From NCBI GenBank assembly GCA_051453625.1, contig JBOZIK010000001.1, forward strand, positions 144,610,962 through 144,674,961: a stretch of 64,000 nucleotides of DNA, given 5' to 3'. Of the stretch, positions 48,106-58,096 are shown one piece after another. Within the stretch, counting starts at the first letter, position 1, and every line of letters begins with the position of its first letter. The notes below the pieces were generated by a model. The model did not search any database. It was not told the origin of the DNA and worked only from the letters and a program-made list of their open reading frames with translations. This stretch comes from Welwitschia mirabilis (taxonomy: Eukaryota > Gnetophyta > Gnetopsida > Welwitschiales). The translations under genes were made by a program, and so were the position numbers.

Positions 48106-49060
48106 TGATGAGTGGCTTATACAATAAAATAAGTGTAAAAAGTATCACAAAATAATATTAAAAAACTATAAATTAATGCTGGAAAAAATGTAGAAAATGT
48201 GCTACTGCTAACTTGAAATAAGCACACATCATTAAATAAAAAATACATCAAAGGCTTATTAAATAACTAGTTGAGACTTAATCATTTAGTTTAAAATTCA
48301 TCATCAGAAAGTCTTGTAATGAAGTTACTAAAGCTAGTTAGGTTATTTATTTAAGCTTATTTACTATGTACATGTAATACACTAAGGGGGAATACTGACA
48401 GAAATAAGACATAACAAAGGTTAAATGAACTACAAAGTAATACTTATTTCTAAGTACTAAAATTATCCTAGTTTATGTTTATTGATACAAAAAAGAGCAA
48501 TATTGAAGTAATATCACTTTTTCAAGTAATAAAGTATGTGCATAATAATACTCAAATGCTTTTCCACTTTATATTTAAATACCAATTGTTACATAAATAT
48601 AAACTAACAAATTGTGTTCTCCTTTGTGAGTAATACTGTGGAATATGAGAAGATGCTACTAACACCTTCACAAGCTAGCTGGGGTTCCTCAGCCTGACCT
48701 TCTTACATGTCTATTCTTAGAACCTTTTTGCTAAAAAGATCCCCCACTTTGATAGTAATCATATTTTTATAACCTTGTTAGTTTTTTTGTTTTGATTCTT
48801 TTCTCTTAAGGAATAGGCATATGGTTGGGATTGTTATGCTAATTCGTTACCTCAGCCTTATCTCTCATCTTCATGTCTCTTGGCATTCTGTACCTGAAAT
48901 GCAATAATGAAATATATCATACTAACCTATTAACATACTAACGTATTGACTAGTAAGCATAAAAAAAGATAAAAACATTTATTTGATAATGAAATACATA
49001 ATTAAGATAAGTAAAACACGTCATTAATAAGCAAGATTTACATAAAATTCATCCTCATCA
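48106..49060 (-). repeat. 5' LTR of Athila-2
   Basis: 955 bp, plus-strand start TGATGAGTGG, end ATCCTCATCA; so TGATGAGGAT...CCACTCATCA on the minus strand. The exact length agrees with the 953 bp 3' LTR, and the ends are fixed by the TACAT duplication. Confidence 0.9.
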
Positions 49061-49065
49061 TACAT
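49061..49065. other. Target-site duplication TACAT, right copy
   Basis: Matches 37,933-37,937 and directly abuts the 5' LTR. Confidence 0.85.
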
Positions 49066-49745
49066 TGATCTTGCTAATCCATCAATGAAATTTTAAGAAA
49101 TGTCAGTGATAGAGGACAACTTTTCTTTATTCCTATTTTATTACAAAACTTGCAAGAGTTTTGGGAATCCCAATTGTTAAATTCAACCATTATTTCTACA
49201 TATAGTTTTTACATAGCTATTAATAAACTAAAGATAATATTAATATTGATAAGTCTACTCCATAGTTTATCTTTGATACTTGAGTAGTAAACTTTAAAGT
49301 CACCAAAAAAAATGAAATCCTTTTGCATCACTCGTTTACTTACTTCATACAAAACCTGCAGATGAGTAGATAATCCATTGTAGAATAATCCCTTCAAAGG
49401 ATTTCTTAAGAAAATGCATGAAAATTATTATTTTTCATCCATTTTCCTAGCCTCTTCTCTTTGATAGTGACCAAAAAATTAGTAAATTATTTGCTAATCA
49501 TGATTAATATATAGTTATCTAAATTTGACTTATGCTTTTTATAAATAACATAATAGCTCTACTAACCATTTATTTCTTGTCTAATCCATTATTTAACCTT
49601 TTCCACATCTCTTTTTACACTAATAGACTAGTCTCTAATATTAATTTTGACTATGGTTTTTCTACATGCATGATTTTTTTGAAAGCTCATTTATTAATTT
49701 CATCTCCTTACTCCATCTAATGTGACCTCTTTTATTTTTAAACTC
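49066..49745 (-). pseudogene. LINE-2 reverse transcriptase, 5' half (broken)
   Basis: Continues LINE-2 from 37,932 on the far side of Athila-2. On the minus strand, the open piece 49,209-49,397 reads STHLQVLYEVSKRVMQKDF, IFFGDFKVYYSSI (family y..FvDF.KAfDs; the Asp is kept) and KLWSRLININI. Nearer the junction, at 49,078-49,145, KIGIKKSCPLSLTFLKISLM matches IGVKQGCPLSPtLF.lyid. The next expected block (LLfaDDv) is the one found at 37,840-37,885, so the two halves complement each other. Confidence 0.75.
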
Positions 49746-49759
49746 ATATGTTTGACTTT

Positions 49760-50279
49760 TGTAACACCCCACTACATTAAAATGTATGTCATTCATTGGT
49801 ATGTGTGTGAAGTGGGATGTCATGTGTTTTCATGCATCCACAAGAGTCCTCTAATGGATCTCCAAAAGCATCTTTGCAAAAGCACAGAGAAGTAGAATGT
49901 AAAGTTTGAAATAGCATATACTAAATTGATCCATCTTTCTAAAACTAGACTAGCACCATTGGTTCCTCTGCGAGAATTATATCCTTTGAGATTGTCTCTT
50001 CATTTTTCTTCTCAAATCTATTGGATAAATTTGTCTTATTTTTGTCCTAATTAGCAGGGTTAGTTAACACTTGGTACTAGGTGTTAAGCTTACTAAGTCT
50101 TTAGGAGGAAGTTTAAATTAGTTCAGATTTTTCTGTAGTCTGTTTTTGTCAATTGCTATTTTGCCTCTAGCTTATTTTGATGTATGCCTATTTAAAGGCT
50201 TATTGCTTAATGAATAGAAAGAATCTCCAAATTTCTTACTACTTTTTATGCATTTTATTATTAATCTCTACTACTTTCA
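49760..50279 (+). repeat. 5' LTR of a Tork-like Copia element (Copia-1)
   Basis: The end is set by the PBS that follows at 50,284; ...ACTTTCA closes it at 50,279. The start is placed at TGTAACACCCC (49,760), about 520 bp, but this is the weaker end. A TATA box, CTATTTAAAGG, lies at 50,188-50,198, in the usual Tork-LTR position about 90 bp from the end. No second copy was found. Confidence 0.6.
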
Positions 50280-50283
50280 ATAG

Positions 50284-50295
50284 TAGTATCAGAGC
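50284..50295 (+). other. Primer-binding site of Copia-1 (initiator tRNA-Met type)
   Basis: TAGTATCAGAGC, one base (G to A) from the plant Copia standard TGGTATCAGAGC, which pairs with the 3' end of initiator tRNA-Met. Confidence 0.8.
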
Positions 50296-50410
50296 TTGAT
50301 TAGTAGAGTTCTATGCAAAAGGAGAGTGAGATAGAGAATTAAAAGCTGTAGCTTTATTCTCTGAGAGTTGCAGTAGTAAACTAGGAAGGAAAGTATAGAA
50401 TCTCATATTA

Positions 50411-51310
50411 ATGGCTTCTGAAAACAATTTTTACAGCCAGTCATGCCTCGATTTGATGGTCAGTATAAACATTGGAGCATGCTGATGGAGAACTTCTTGA
50501 GATTAAAGGAATACTGGTAGGTCATTGAATATGGTGTAGCAACACTAGAAAATGGACTGATACTTACTAAGACACAGAAAAAAGAGTTGGAGGGGATGAA
50601 GTTGAAAGACTTGAAAGCTAATAATTACTTCTTTCAAGCCATTGATGAATCTATCCTTGAAATAATTCTCAACAAAGAAACTTCCAAGAATATTTGGAAC
50701 TCAATGAAGAAGAAGTATCAAGGATCTACTATAGTAAGGAGATAGTAGCTTCAAGCTCTATGTTTAGAGTTTGAAACAATTTGAATGAAGTCAGAAGAAT
50801 CTATTTCAGACTATTTCTCTTGATGGATGATAATTGTCAATATAAATTCGGATTCATGGGGATAAGACAGAAGATATTACTATCATTGAAAAGATTCTTC
50901 GATCCTTGACACCAAAATTTAATTTTGTTGTCTGTGCCATAGAATAATCCAAAGGTGTAGATAATCTTTCACTTCTATAAAGCTCATTAATGGTGCATGA
51001 ATAGAAGTTCAAACGACCAAATATTAAGGAAGGAGCATTAAAGACCTCAATTAGAATCCATTCAAAAAGGAGAGAAAGAGGTAGAGGAAGATGTAGAGGA
51101 AAAAAGAATTGTGGTTATCAATAGGAAAATAATCAAGATTAAGAGTATCATTCCCAAGAGATCAAGAGTATCAATCCCAAGGAAGAGGAAGAGGATGTGG
51201 TGAATCACATGTAGTCCATAATAAACCAAGGGCAGGATATAAATCTAATGTGGAATTATCGATGCCACAAGTATGGACATTAAAGTCTAAATTTTGTACT
51301 AATTTATTCA
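50411..51310 (+). pseudogene. Copia-1 gag (broken)
   Basis: The ATG at 50,411 (MASENN) fits a Tork/Tnt1-type gag start. A one-base loss in the T-run near 50,430 shifts the frame to QPVMPRFDGQYKHWSMLMEN, then FLRLKEYW and a stop. ESILEIILNKETSKNIWNSM, KKKYQGSTIV, the decayed W.IIVN segment and a basic KRRERGRGRC stretch near 51,065 follow. The CCHC knuckle at 51,250-51,300 reads YRCHKYGH with its first and last Cys lost. Gag forms the particle and packages RNA. Confidence 0.8.
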
Positions 51311-51700
51311 AAAACGATGGAGAAAAATTGAGTTTTGCAGAAAAGGAGGAGGAAGTATCTTTGCTGATGGTTTGTCATGAAAATGAAGAATCTAGTAAAA
51401 ATCTATGATACTTAGACACTAGCTACAGCAACCATATGAGTGAAAATAAGTCAGTATTTTCCACTCTAAACAAATCATTTAGGGACATAGTGAAATTTAA
51501 AGACACCTCCAACTTCTTAGTGATGAAAAAAGAACATGTACTCATTCAGACTAAAGGTAATATTGTTTAAACCATTACCAATGTTCTTTTTGTAATAAAT
51601 TTGAAGACCAATCTGCTGAGTATTGGTTAGCTACAAGAGAAGGGCTATAAGATTACCATTAAAGGTAGAGTATGTCAAATTCAAAATGGAAAATTAAATT
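51311..51700 (+). pseudogene. Copia-1 protease (broken)
   Basis: LSFAEKEEEVSLLMVCHENE leads into the active site LDTSYSNHMSENKSVF at about 51,405-51,450 (family LDSGcSNHMtg; the Asp is kept, Gly lost). Then IVKFKDTSNFLV, GNIV.TITNVLFV and NLKTNLLSIG.LQEKGYKI follow, as in Tnt1-like elements. Confidence 0.8.
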
Positions 51701-51729
51701 TAATTACTCAAATTCTAATGATGACAAAC

Positions 51730-52640
51730 GCAATGTTTCTTCTCTATCTCAATAGCATTGATTAGTCATTCTTTGCAAAAAAATTGGTTAATCAAGCTTG
51801 GCTATGACACTTTCATTATGGTCATCTCAATTTTGGAGGCTTGTCGACACTTCAATAAAAGGGCATGATTGCTGGTCTCCCAAATTTTTCTAACACTTCA
51901 AAAGTCTGTGAAGAATGTTTTGTTAGTAAATAACACAAAGAGCCATTGTGGGCAAATCAAAACTACTTCCAATGGAGGTAAACAATAATTTATCATCTTT
52001 ATTGATGAATTAAGTAGAAAAACTTGGGCCTATTTTTCATAGGAGAAATCAGAGGCTTTTAGATCTTTCAAAAGCTATAAAACAATGGTTGAAAAAGAAG
52101 TAGGAAATCAAATCCAAGTGTTGCGGAGAAATCATGGATGAGAGTATAATTCACATGAATTCATGAATTTTTGTGAAGAAGAAGGCATAAAAAGAAAGCT
52201 AACCATAGCCTAAACACCACAACAAAATGGTGTATGTAAAAGGAAGAATTGCATCATTATAAACATGGTGAGAACTCTGTTGCAGCAGAGTAAAATTCCA
52301 AAAAGTTTCTGGCTAGAAGATATCAACTTAAGCATCCACATTCTGAATAGAAATCCAGCTTTAATAGTCCAGAACATGATACATGAAGAAGCATGAAATG
52401 GAAGGAGGCCAGATGTTAGTCATTTCAAGATTTTTGGATGTGTTGCTTTTGCCCATGTTCCAAATGAGCAAAGAAGAAAGATGGACAACAAAGAAGAGAA
52501 ATGTATTTTTCTAGGTGTTAGTGATTATTTAAAAGCTTATAAATTGTATAATCCTGGCACTAAGAAAATTTTTATAAGTCGAGATGTAGTGTTTGATGAA
52601 GAAAAATTCTGGCAGTGGAATGTAGATGTAGCACAATAGA
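51730..52640 (+). pseudogene. Copia-1 integrase (broken, catalytic triad lost)
   Basis: The GAG-pre-integrase block gives HFHYGHLNFGGLSTLQ near 51,805 and VCEECFVSK near 51,905. A deletion of about 80 bp at 51,945-51,964 removes the segment that should hold the first catalytic Asp. Next come FIIFIDELSRKTWAYF and EKSEAFRSFKSYKTMVEKE. The second Asp is Asn (RRNHG at about 52,125) and the catalytic Glu is Lys (NGVCKRKN near 52,238). The C-terminus KCIFLGVSDYLKAYKLYNPG and FISRDVVFDEE is well kept. It cannot integrate DNA. Confidence 0.85.
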
Positions 52641-52779
52641 AAATTCCTAGAGATTTCAATGGAGAAAATGAAGTAGAAAAGCAACCACTAGCTATTATAC
52701 AAGATGAGCAAGTTGTAGCTTAAGAACCACGTGTACCTACAAGAGAGCTAAGACCACCACAAAGTAGAAGAAGGCTTGC

Positions 52780-53640
52780 ATGGACGAGTGATTATGAAGT
52801 GACAGGAATTGACCAATCTAATGATCCACTTGTACACTTTGTCCTTTTTGCAGATTGTGATCCGGTGTTCTTTGAAGAAGCAGCCAAAGAATCAAAATGG
52901 AGGCAAGTAATAGAGGATGAAATTGCTGGCATAGAAAGAAATAATACGTGGGAGTTAAATAAACTTCCAAGAGGGTAAAAAACAATTGATGTGAAGTGGG
53001 TTTATAAGACAAAGCTGAAGGCGAATGATGAAGTTAATAAATGCAAAGCTCGCCTAGTTGCAAAAGGTTACAAGAAAGTATTTGGCATTGATTACAAGGA
53101 AGTATTTGCCCCTGTTGCTAGGCACAACACAATCATAATGGTCATTGCATTGTCGGCACAAAACTCATGGCATATCCTTCAATTGGATGTCAATTCATCC
53201 TATTTGCATGGCGAAGTAGAAGAACAAGTATTTGTCAAATAACCTCCTGGTTATGTTAGGATTGGAGGAGAACATAAAGTGTATAAACTAAAAAAGAATT
53301 TGCATGGACTTAAACAAGCTCCATGGGCTTGGTATAGTCACATTGAAGCCTATTTTCTTAGGACGATTTTCACAAATGTCCTTATGAGCACACACTTTTC
53401 ATGAAATTTGAAGATGATGGGAAAATGTTGTTGATTTTTTTATATGTTGATGACTTACTATACACTGGAAATGATAAGGCTATGCTTGATAAGTTTAAGG
53501 AGTCTATAATGGCTGAGTGTGATATGTCTAATCTTGGAAAGATACACTATTTTCTTGGCATAGAGGTTTTTCAATCAGATGCAGGTATTTTTATTTGTCA
53601 AGGAAAGTATGTGCAAGAAATTTTAGACAAGTTTTAGATA
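52780..53640 (+). pseudogene. Copia-1 reverse transcriptase (broken, active-site motif intact)
   Basis: Starts near 52,885 with ESKWRQVIEDEIAGIERNNT and WELNKLPRG. The piece 52,991-53,242 is open: KWVYKTKLKANDEV, ARLVAKGYKKVFGIDY, EVFAPVARHNTI and LQLDVNSSYLHGEVEEQVFV, ending at a TAA where the family has Gln. LHGLKQAPWAWY follows, then a frameshift near 53,363. The second open piece, 53,401-53,637, carries the catalytic YVDD (53,443-53,454), LGKIHYFLGIEV and GIFICQGKYVQEIL. This is the best-preserved RT in the window. Confidence 0.88.
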
Positions 53641-53688
53641 AAGGACTACAATCCAATTAGTACACCAACAGAGGCAGTTCTAAAGCTT

Positions 53689-54165
53689 GTGAAAGACTAC
53701 AATGAGAGAAGTATTAACAACACTCTTTACAAGCAAATTGTTGGAAGTCTAATGTATCTTACTGTAACAAGGCTAGATATAATGCAAGTTGTTAGTCTTA
53801 TTAGCAGATTCATGGAGTCTTCGAAGGAAATGCATCTATTGGCAGTAAAAAGAATTTTCAGATATTTGCAAGCCACAGCTGACCATGGCATATTGTATAG
53901 AAGAGGAGAAAAATCAGATTTGGTGGGATTCACTGATAGTGACTATGCAGGAGATCCAAATGACAGAAAAAGTACATCTAGTTATGTTTTTATGATCGGC
54001 TGTTTCTTAATCTTCACGAAAACAACCCATTGTTACTTTGTCCACAATAGAGGTAGAGGGTAGCAGCTTCAGCATGTGCTTGGAGCTTGTAGGAGCTTCA
54101 AAGTAATAGCCTTAACAAAGAAAAGCACAATCTATATTTAGAAAACCCGCCCTTGTAATTGATCC
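53689..54165 (+). pseudogene. Copia-1 RNase H (broken, 3' truncated)
   Basis: YKQIVGSLMYLTVTRLDIM, VSLISRFMESS, HLLAVKRIFRYLQATADHGI and the RNase H motif GFTDSDYAGDPNDRKSTS (53,929-53,985; family SDwAGd). The frame breaks near 54,010-54,060, where QPIVTLSTIEVE then AASACAW can still be read, and a KSTIY stretch (family .tiYcDN) near 54,125. No polypurine tract or 3' LTR follows, so the 3' end is deleted or decayed past recognition. Confidence 0.82.
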
Positions 54166-54239
54166 AATAACCTCCATGCTGCTAAACTTTTGTGGTAACT
54201 AATTACTCCTTTTTGTAATAATTGTTAAGGTTGTGTTAC

Positions 54240-54996
54240 CGATTTTATGTAAAGCAGAATACTTGTAGGTCGCTATACTCCATTTTTCTAATATGACTAT
54301 TTAACTTCGCTGATACATTTTGGGTGCCGCAGAGTGAGCAATCGCGGAAGATGCGAGGAAAGGGATGCGCTTCACAAAGAACTGATGGTTTAGAAGAGCG
54401 TAGCCATGGCTGCTGCAGGTTTGAGTTCGGGCCACGAGAAATCACGGAAGGAAAACGGCGATCGGATGAGAACAAGGAAACGGCGAATATAGAAGCTTAA
54501 GGTTTTTAAATCGCTCGCCTTTAATGAAAATCTCTTGGCTTAAGATTTCTCATTGTTTTATTCGTTATCCTTCACAAACTTCAGGATTGTTTACTTGTTC
54601 TTGAGTTCCTTTTTCGTAATAAAAGGGTCGAATCTTTTAGTTAAACATTACAGAGTCGCATATTAGGGTATCTGCACAGTCCGCAGGGGCGAGGCGTTTA
54701 AGGGGGCAAAAAATCCGTTTGTTGTAGTGTTAGGGTTGATATGCACACATAAGAAATATCCGAGGCCAATTGCAAAGTGCATATTTCATAAAACAAAATC
54801 CCAACGAATCTTCAAAGTTTTTTAGTGGAGTGAGGGCTCATAAATAAAAAAAAAGGAAAAAATTTCAAGAACAAGAGGCCGATAGTGACGAGAGATATAC
54901 CAGTGCTCTGATCCATACAGACGAACAATAAGCCCATTGGGTTTAAAGGGCTAAACCGTTCCAATTTTTTGGATGCTCACTTACAGGGGTCGAGTC
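54240..54996 (+). other. CpG-rich island with short ORFs, possible gene 5' end or young insertion
   Basis: CG dinucleotides are frequent here (dozens in 750 bp) but very rare in nearly all the rest of the window. The plus strand has two overlapping short frames: 54,351-54,500 (49 codons, MRGKGCASQRT...) and 54,406-54,492 (28 codons, MAAAGLSSGHEK...), the latter in a good plant start context (AGCCATGGCT). The minus strand has 54,245-54,475 (76 codons). A TGCCGCAG/A acceptor-like site precedes the first frame and CAG/GTTTGAG could be a donor at 54,417. I recognise none of the products. An A18 run at 54,997-55,014 closes the island, so a retroposed transcript is another possibility. Confidence 0.4.
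54700..54732 (-). mobile_element. Possible CACTA-type transposon terminus
   Basis: Read on the minus strand from 54,729, the sequence is CACTACAACAAACGG followed by ATTTTTTGCC. This is close to the terminal repeat start of plant CACTA (En/Spm) elements. The next bases on the plus side, TTA (54,730-54,732), would be the 3 bp duplication. No opposite terminus was found, so only one end is supported. Confidence 0.4.
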
Positions 54997-55935
54997 AAAA
55001 AAAAAAAAAAAAAATTCAGTACCTCCTCTTCTTAAATCCTTTACCTAGAGTAGATTATACAGAAGCTGAACTTAATTAACTGTATAATCTTTGGATGCAA
55101 CATTCATATTTTATTTGCTAATTGCTTATTCTATTATACAGTCTAGGTCTCATTAATTATTCATAACAAAATGCTCTAACCTAAACTTTTTTTTTTTTTT
55201 TTGGTTAAGGGTTGCTTGGAAATCTTCTAAATAATTAATTACATAAATGGGATATGCAAACTCAAACTTGTAACCTTTTAGTTACCCAATCATAATACTA
55301 AGAACACTCTAAATATTAATCTTTTTTTAAGCATTATTTTTAAAAGGGATAGCAACTAGATTATGAAACTCAAATAGTTTAGGCCTCCATTACCTTAACT
55401 AACCCTAATTCCAAAATTCTATTTAAACAAGAATGAATTTAAGCTATCCCTCAAGCTTTTATAATATTTGAATTTGTAACACTATGGAGCTAGTTTATTA
55501 TTTGTAAAGCAATTTGGGGTAACAAACCATATAGGGTACATCTAAGATATTCTACCATGTTACTATTACATGGCCATGCATAACATTTCCTATGAGGGAC
55601 AATTGGTACCTTAGAGACTAAGGGGAATTACTCTAGCAATGTAGCCCAAGCCTGCATAGTATTGATTATCTTGCAATCATCTCCATCTCTAACTAAATAA
55701 CACATAGTAGATTAGTGTAGAACTAAGTTGCCTTTTATGAATGACATGTTCTTCCTTGGAGTTCCATTGTTGCTACAATTTCAACAACTAAATACAATAG
55801 TCATTACCATTAAATGGAGGTTTAACTAATGTGTTAAATGAGTTTTATAATTCTCTACTAAATATTCTATACCTCTTTATATTCCTTAATACTTGTTGCC
55901 CAAGTTCTATTATATCTTAACAACAATAGCAATCA
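54997..55935. other. A18 run and gag-like leader of a minus-strand retroelement
   Basis: A18 at 54,997-55,014 and T16 at 55,187-55,202. Just below the PBS (55,936), the minus strand reads KPPFNGNDY near 55,800-55,825, resembling the P.F.G.dy start of a gag. The rest of the internal region is not legible. Confidence 0.35.
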
Positions 55936-55948
55936 GGCTCTGATACCA
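55936..55948 (-). other. Primer-binding site (initiator tRNA-Met type), minus strand
   Basis: GGCTCTGATACCA on the plus strand is the exact reverse complement of TGGTATCAGAGCC, the plant PBS. It lies three bases from the LTR at 55,952, so the element reads leftward. Confidence 0.85.
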
Positions 55949-55951
55949 AAA

Positions 55952-58082
55952 TGTAACATCCTCATTTTTAACATCCAAGCATTAAACGGATTTTTATTAC
56001 TCAATTGCTATTAAAATGACATGCCCCTTTGGGAAGTTGAACTCATAACCAATGGTTTCACTGCATGTTAATTTTAACTCCTAAACTATTATATCCAATT
56101 ACCAGTTAATCTAAGTGAAACTTGACATTTGTTTAGGAGGTGGCTATAGATAAGGGTTAACTCCATTTACTATAGATGAACCCCTAGCTTCTATCAATGC
56201 CTGACTTAAATTACATGATGTAAAGCCTTAGTCAATCTTTCCCTTCCTAAACTTTATCTTGCAATTCTTTATGTTTAAGTACTTGATAAAATAGTAAGAT
56301 TTAATTCAAGATTTAGAAGTGAGAGTTCGTAATACTAAACACATCAGCTTATGATCCTCCATAAAGAAAACTTCATTCCTAACAGCTCATAATATTAAGT
56401 AAAAAATAATTCACTATAACATGTATATGCAGTAAGGTGCAGAAAGGAAATACTTAAAGACTAAAATACCATGAGATAGATTACATATCAATTAATAAAC
56501 AACATAACATCTTTACTGGAGAATAAATCTTACTACATACACACATAACTAACACTTAATAGCTCAAAACTGGCTCTAATTGGAACACATGCCATGCAAC
56601 AACCGAAAAAATAAGGATGACATAATAATTTTAGATAACTATAGAATTAAACAAATAAGTAACATGTAATTAACAACACAATCACTAGTTTGCCTCAGCT
56701 TCCCTGCATGCAACATTTCCTACACAAGCACAGGTGGTATGAGAACTGAATCATCACAACTCCCAGTGTGGCCCATGACAAGGAATAGGTTGGGAAGGTT
56801 ACCAAGACAAGATAGGGTTACATAGTAAGAGACTCGACCAAGACCTTCCATCAAATTACATTATCTTATTTACAGTCATTTCTACATATCAATTATAAGT
56901 AAGCCAATTGCACACAACTAAGAGGGACAAGATAACTTATATGGCACGCATATCTTTCCCTTTCCACCCTGGAGGCTCGGTCCCACGGTCTCTGGACTCA
57001 CAGCAGAGAGCTTCACTCTCCGAGGTTCGAATAACTGGTTACCTCAACCGGAATTAATAATTATAATTATTTTTTACCAAGGTCTATGGTCTACAAGATA
57101 CTCATGTACAATCTCATAAAAAGGGCTAGTCAAGGAAGATACATGATAAAGTTAACAAAAGTTCAAAAAAGAGTTTTTAAGGTATACACAAACTCAAACT
57201 CAACAAGACTCTTCACAAATTGGCAACAAGGTTATAGATGACTACAAAATTTCGTGACACATCACATACATATAAAGCATACAAGGAATATTACATCTTC
57301 AATTTACAAATATCAAAAATAAGATAGCATGCAAGAATTAAAAGAGGAAGGATATGGACCACACCTATTCTTAAAAAGTCCAATGTACTCCTAGTTTAAT
57401 CCAAGCTCCATGAGATCACAATTTGCAAGGTAAACTCCTACGACTCTAATGACTGCAGGACTCAGGTATTTATAACATAAGACTAACAGTAGGACTGATA
57501 ATAAGATTTAGGTTCAACAAGTAGTTTAGGTTTCCTTAATCCTTCCTTTCCAAGTTTGGCCACTAGGTGTGAACAATAATATAACATTATCTAATGAATC
57601 ACTTTAACTGCATGAGGCAAATAAATAACATTAGCAAATACTTGAGATCACATATAAACATCATTGCATGAATAAGATAAAATCAAGAGAATTAAGGTTA
57701 AGCTATAGTTTCAAAAATCTGCATGCATCAAGAAATCTAGTATTTAACTGCATCAATCAAGAGCCATGCATAATTAGTTGTAAACTCCATGATAATTCAA
57801 GTATTTAACTTTTCACAAATAAAACTCATGCATAAAAAATTTTAGTTAACTCAATCTTTCAATCAATTAACTAATAGAATAACTATAAGTTTAAGCCTTT
57901 AATAATCTCTAAATAAATAAACATGCAAATATCAAGTTTACTTATTACTTTTATCTCGAGATCATTATTTCTACACAAATTGGAACTAGACTCATTTAAT
58001 TATTAATTTTTTTAATATTTTATGACTTATCTAAATAACTAGAAGGGTTTATAATTTTACAAAAAAGAATCTGGACATGACA
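55952..58082 (-). repeat. Long Gypsy-type LTR, minus strand
   Basis: 2,131 bp, TGTAACATCC at the low end and ...GGACATGACA at the high end, so on the minus strand it runs TGTCATGTCC...GGATGTTACA. The low end abuts a PBS and the high end a polypurine tract. A TATA box, TTATAAATACC, is on the minus strand at 57,465-57,475, about 600 bp from the minus-strand start. A GC-richer block (56,960-57,050) lies in the presumed R/U5 part. The last 251 bp recur at 60,105-60,354. Confidence 0.75.
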
Positions 58083-58096
58083 AATCCCTCACCCTT
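58083..58096 (-). other. Polypurine tract next to the LTR, minus strand
   Basis: AAGGGTGAGGGATT on the minus strand directly before TGTCATG, preceded by TTTCTAGGAGGAAACCTCTT. This arrangement is typical of the 3' end of plant Gypsy internal regions. Confidence 0.7.

Larger units (their letters stand above)
37938..49060 (-). mobile_element. Athila-like Ty3/Gypsy retrotransposon with two LTRs and TSD (Athila-2)
   Basis: 11,123 bp on the minus strand. The 5' LTR is 48,106-49,060 and the 3' LTR 37,938-38,890; the PBS adjoins 48,105 and a purine tract adjoins 38,891. Order on the minus strand: gag (48.0-46.5 kb), linker, protease, RT, RNase H, integrase (to 42.88 kb), then about 4 kb of noncoding sequence with diverged tandem repeats. 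RT (GHKISKKGIEID, RRFMSNVSKITRPL) and the integrase ending in YQVNG place it in or near the Athila lineage. In a hand alignment of about 120 bp at the LTR start I count 21 differences, 18 of them transitions. It sits inside the RT of LINE-2. Confidence 0.9.
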
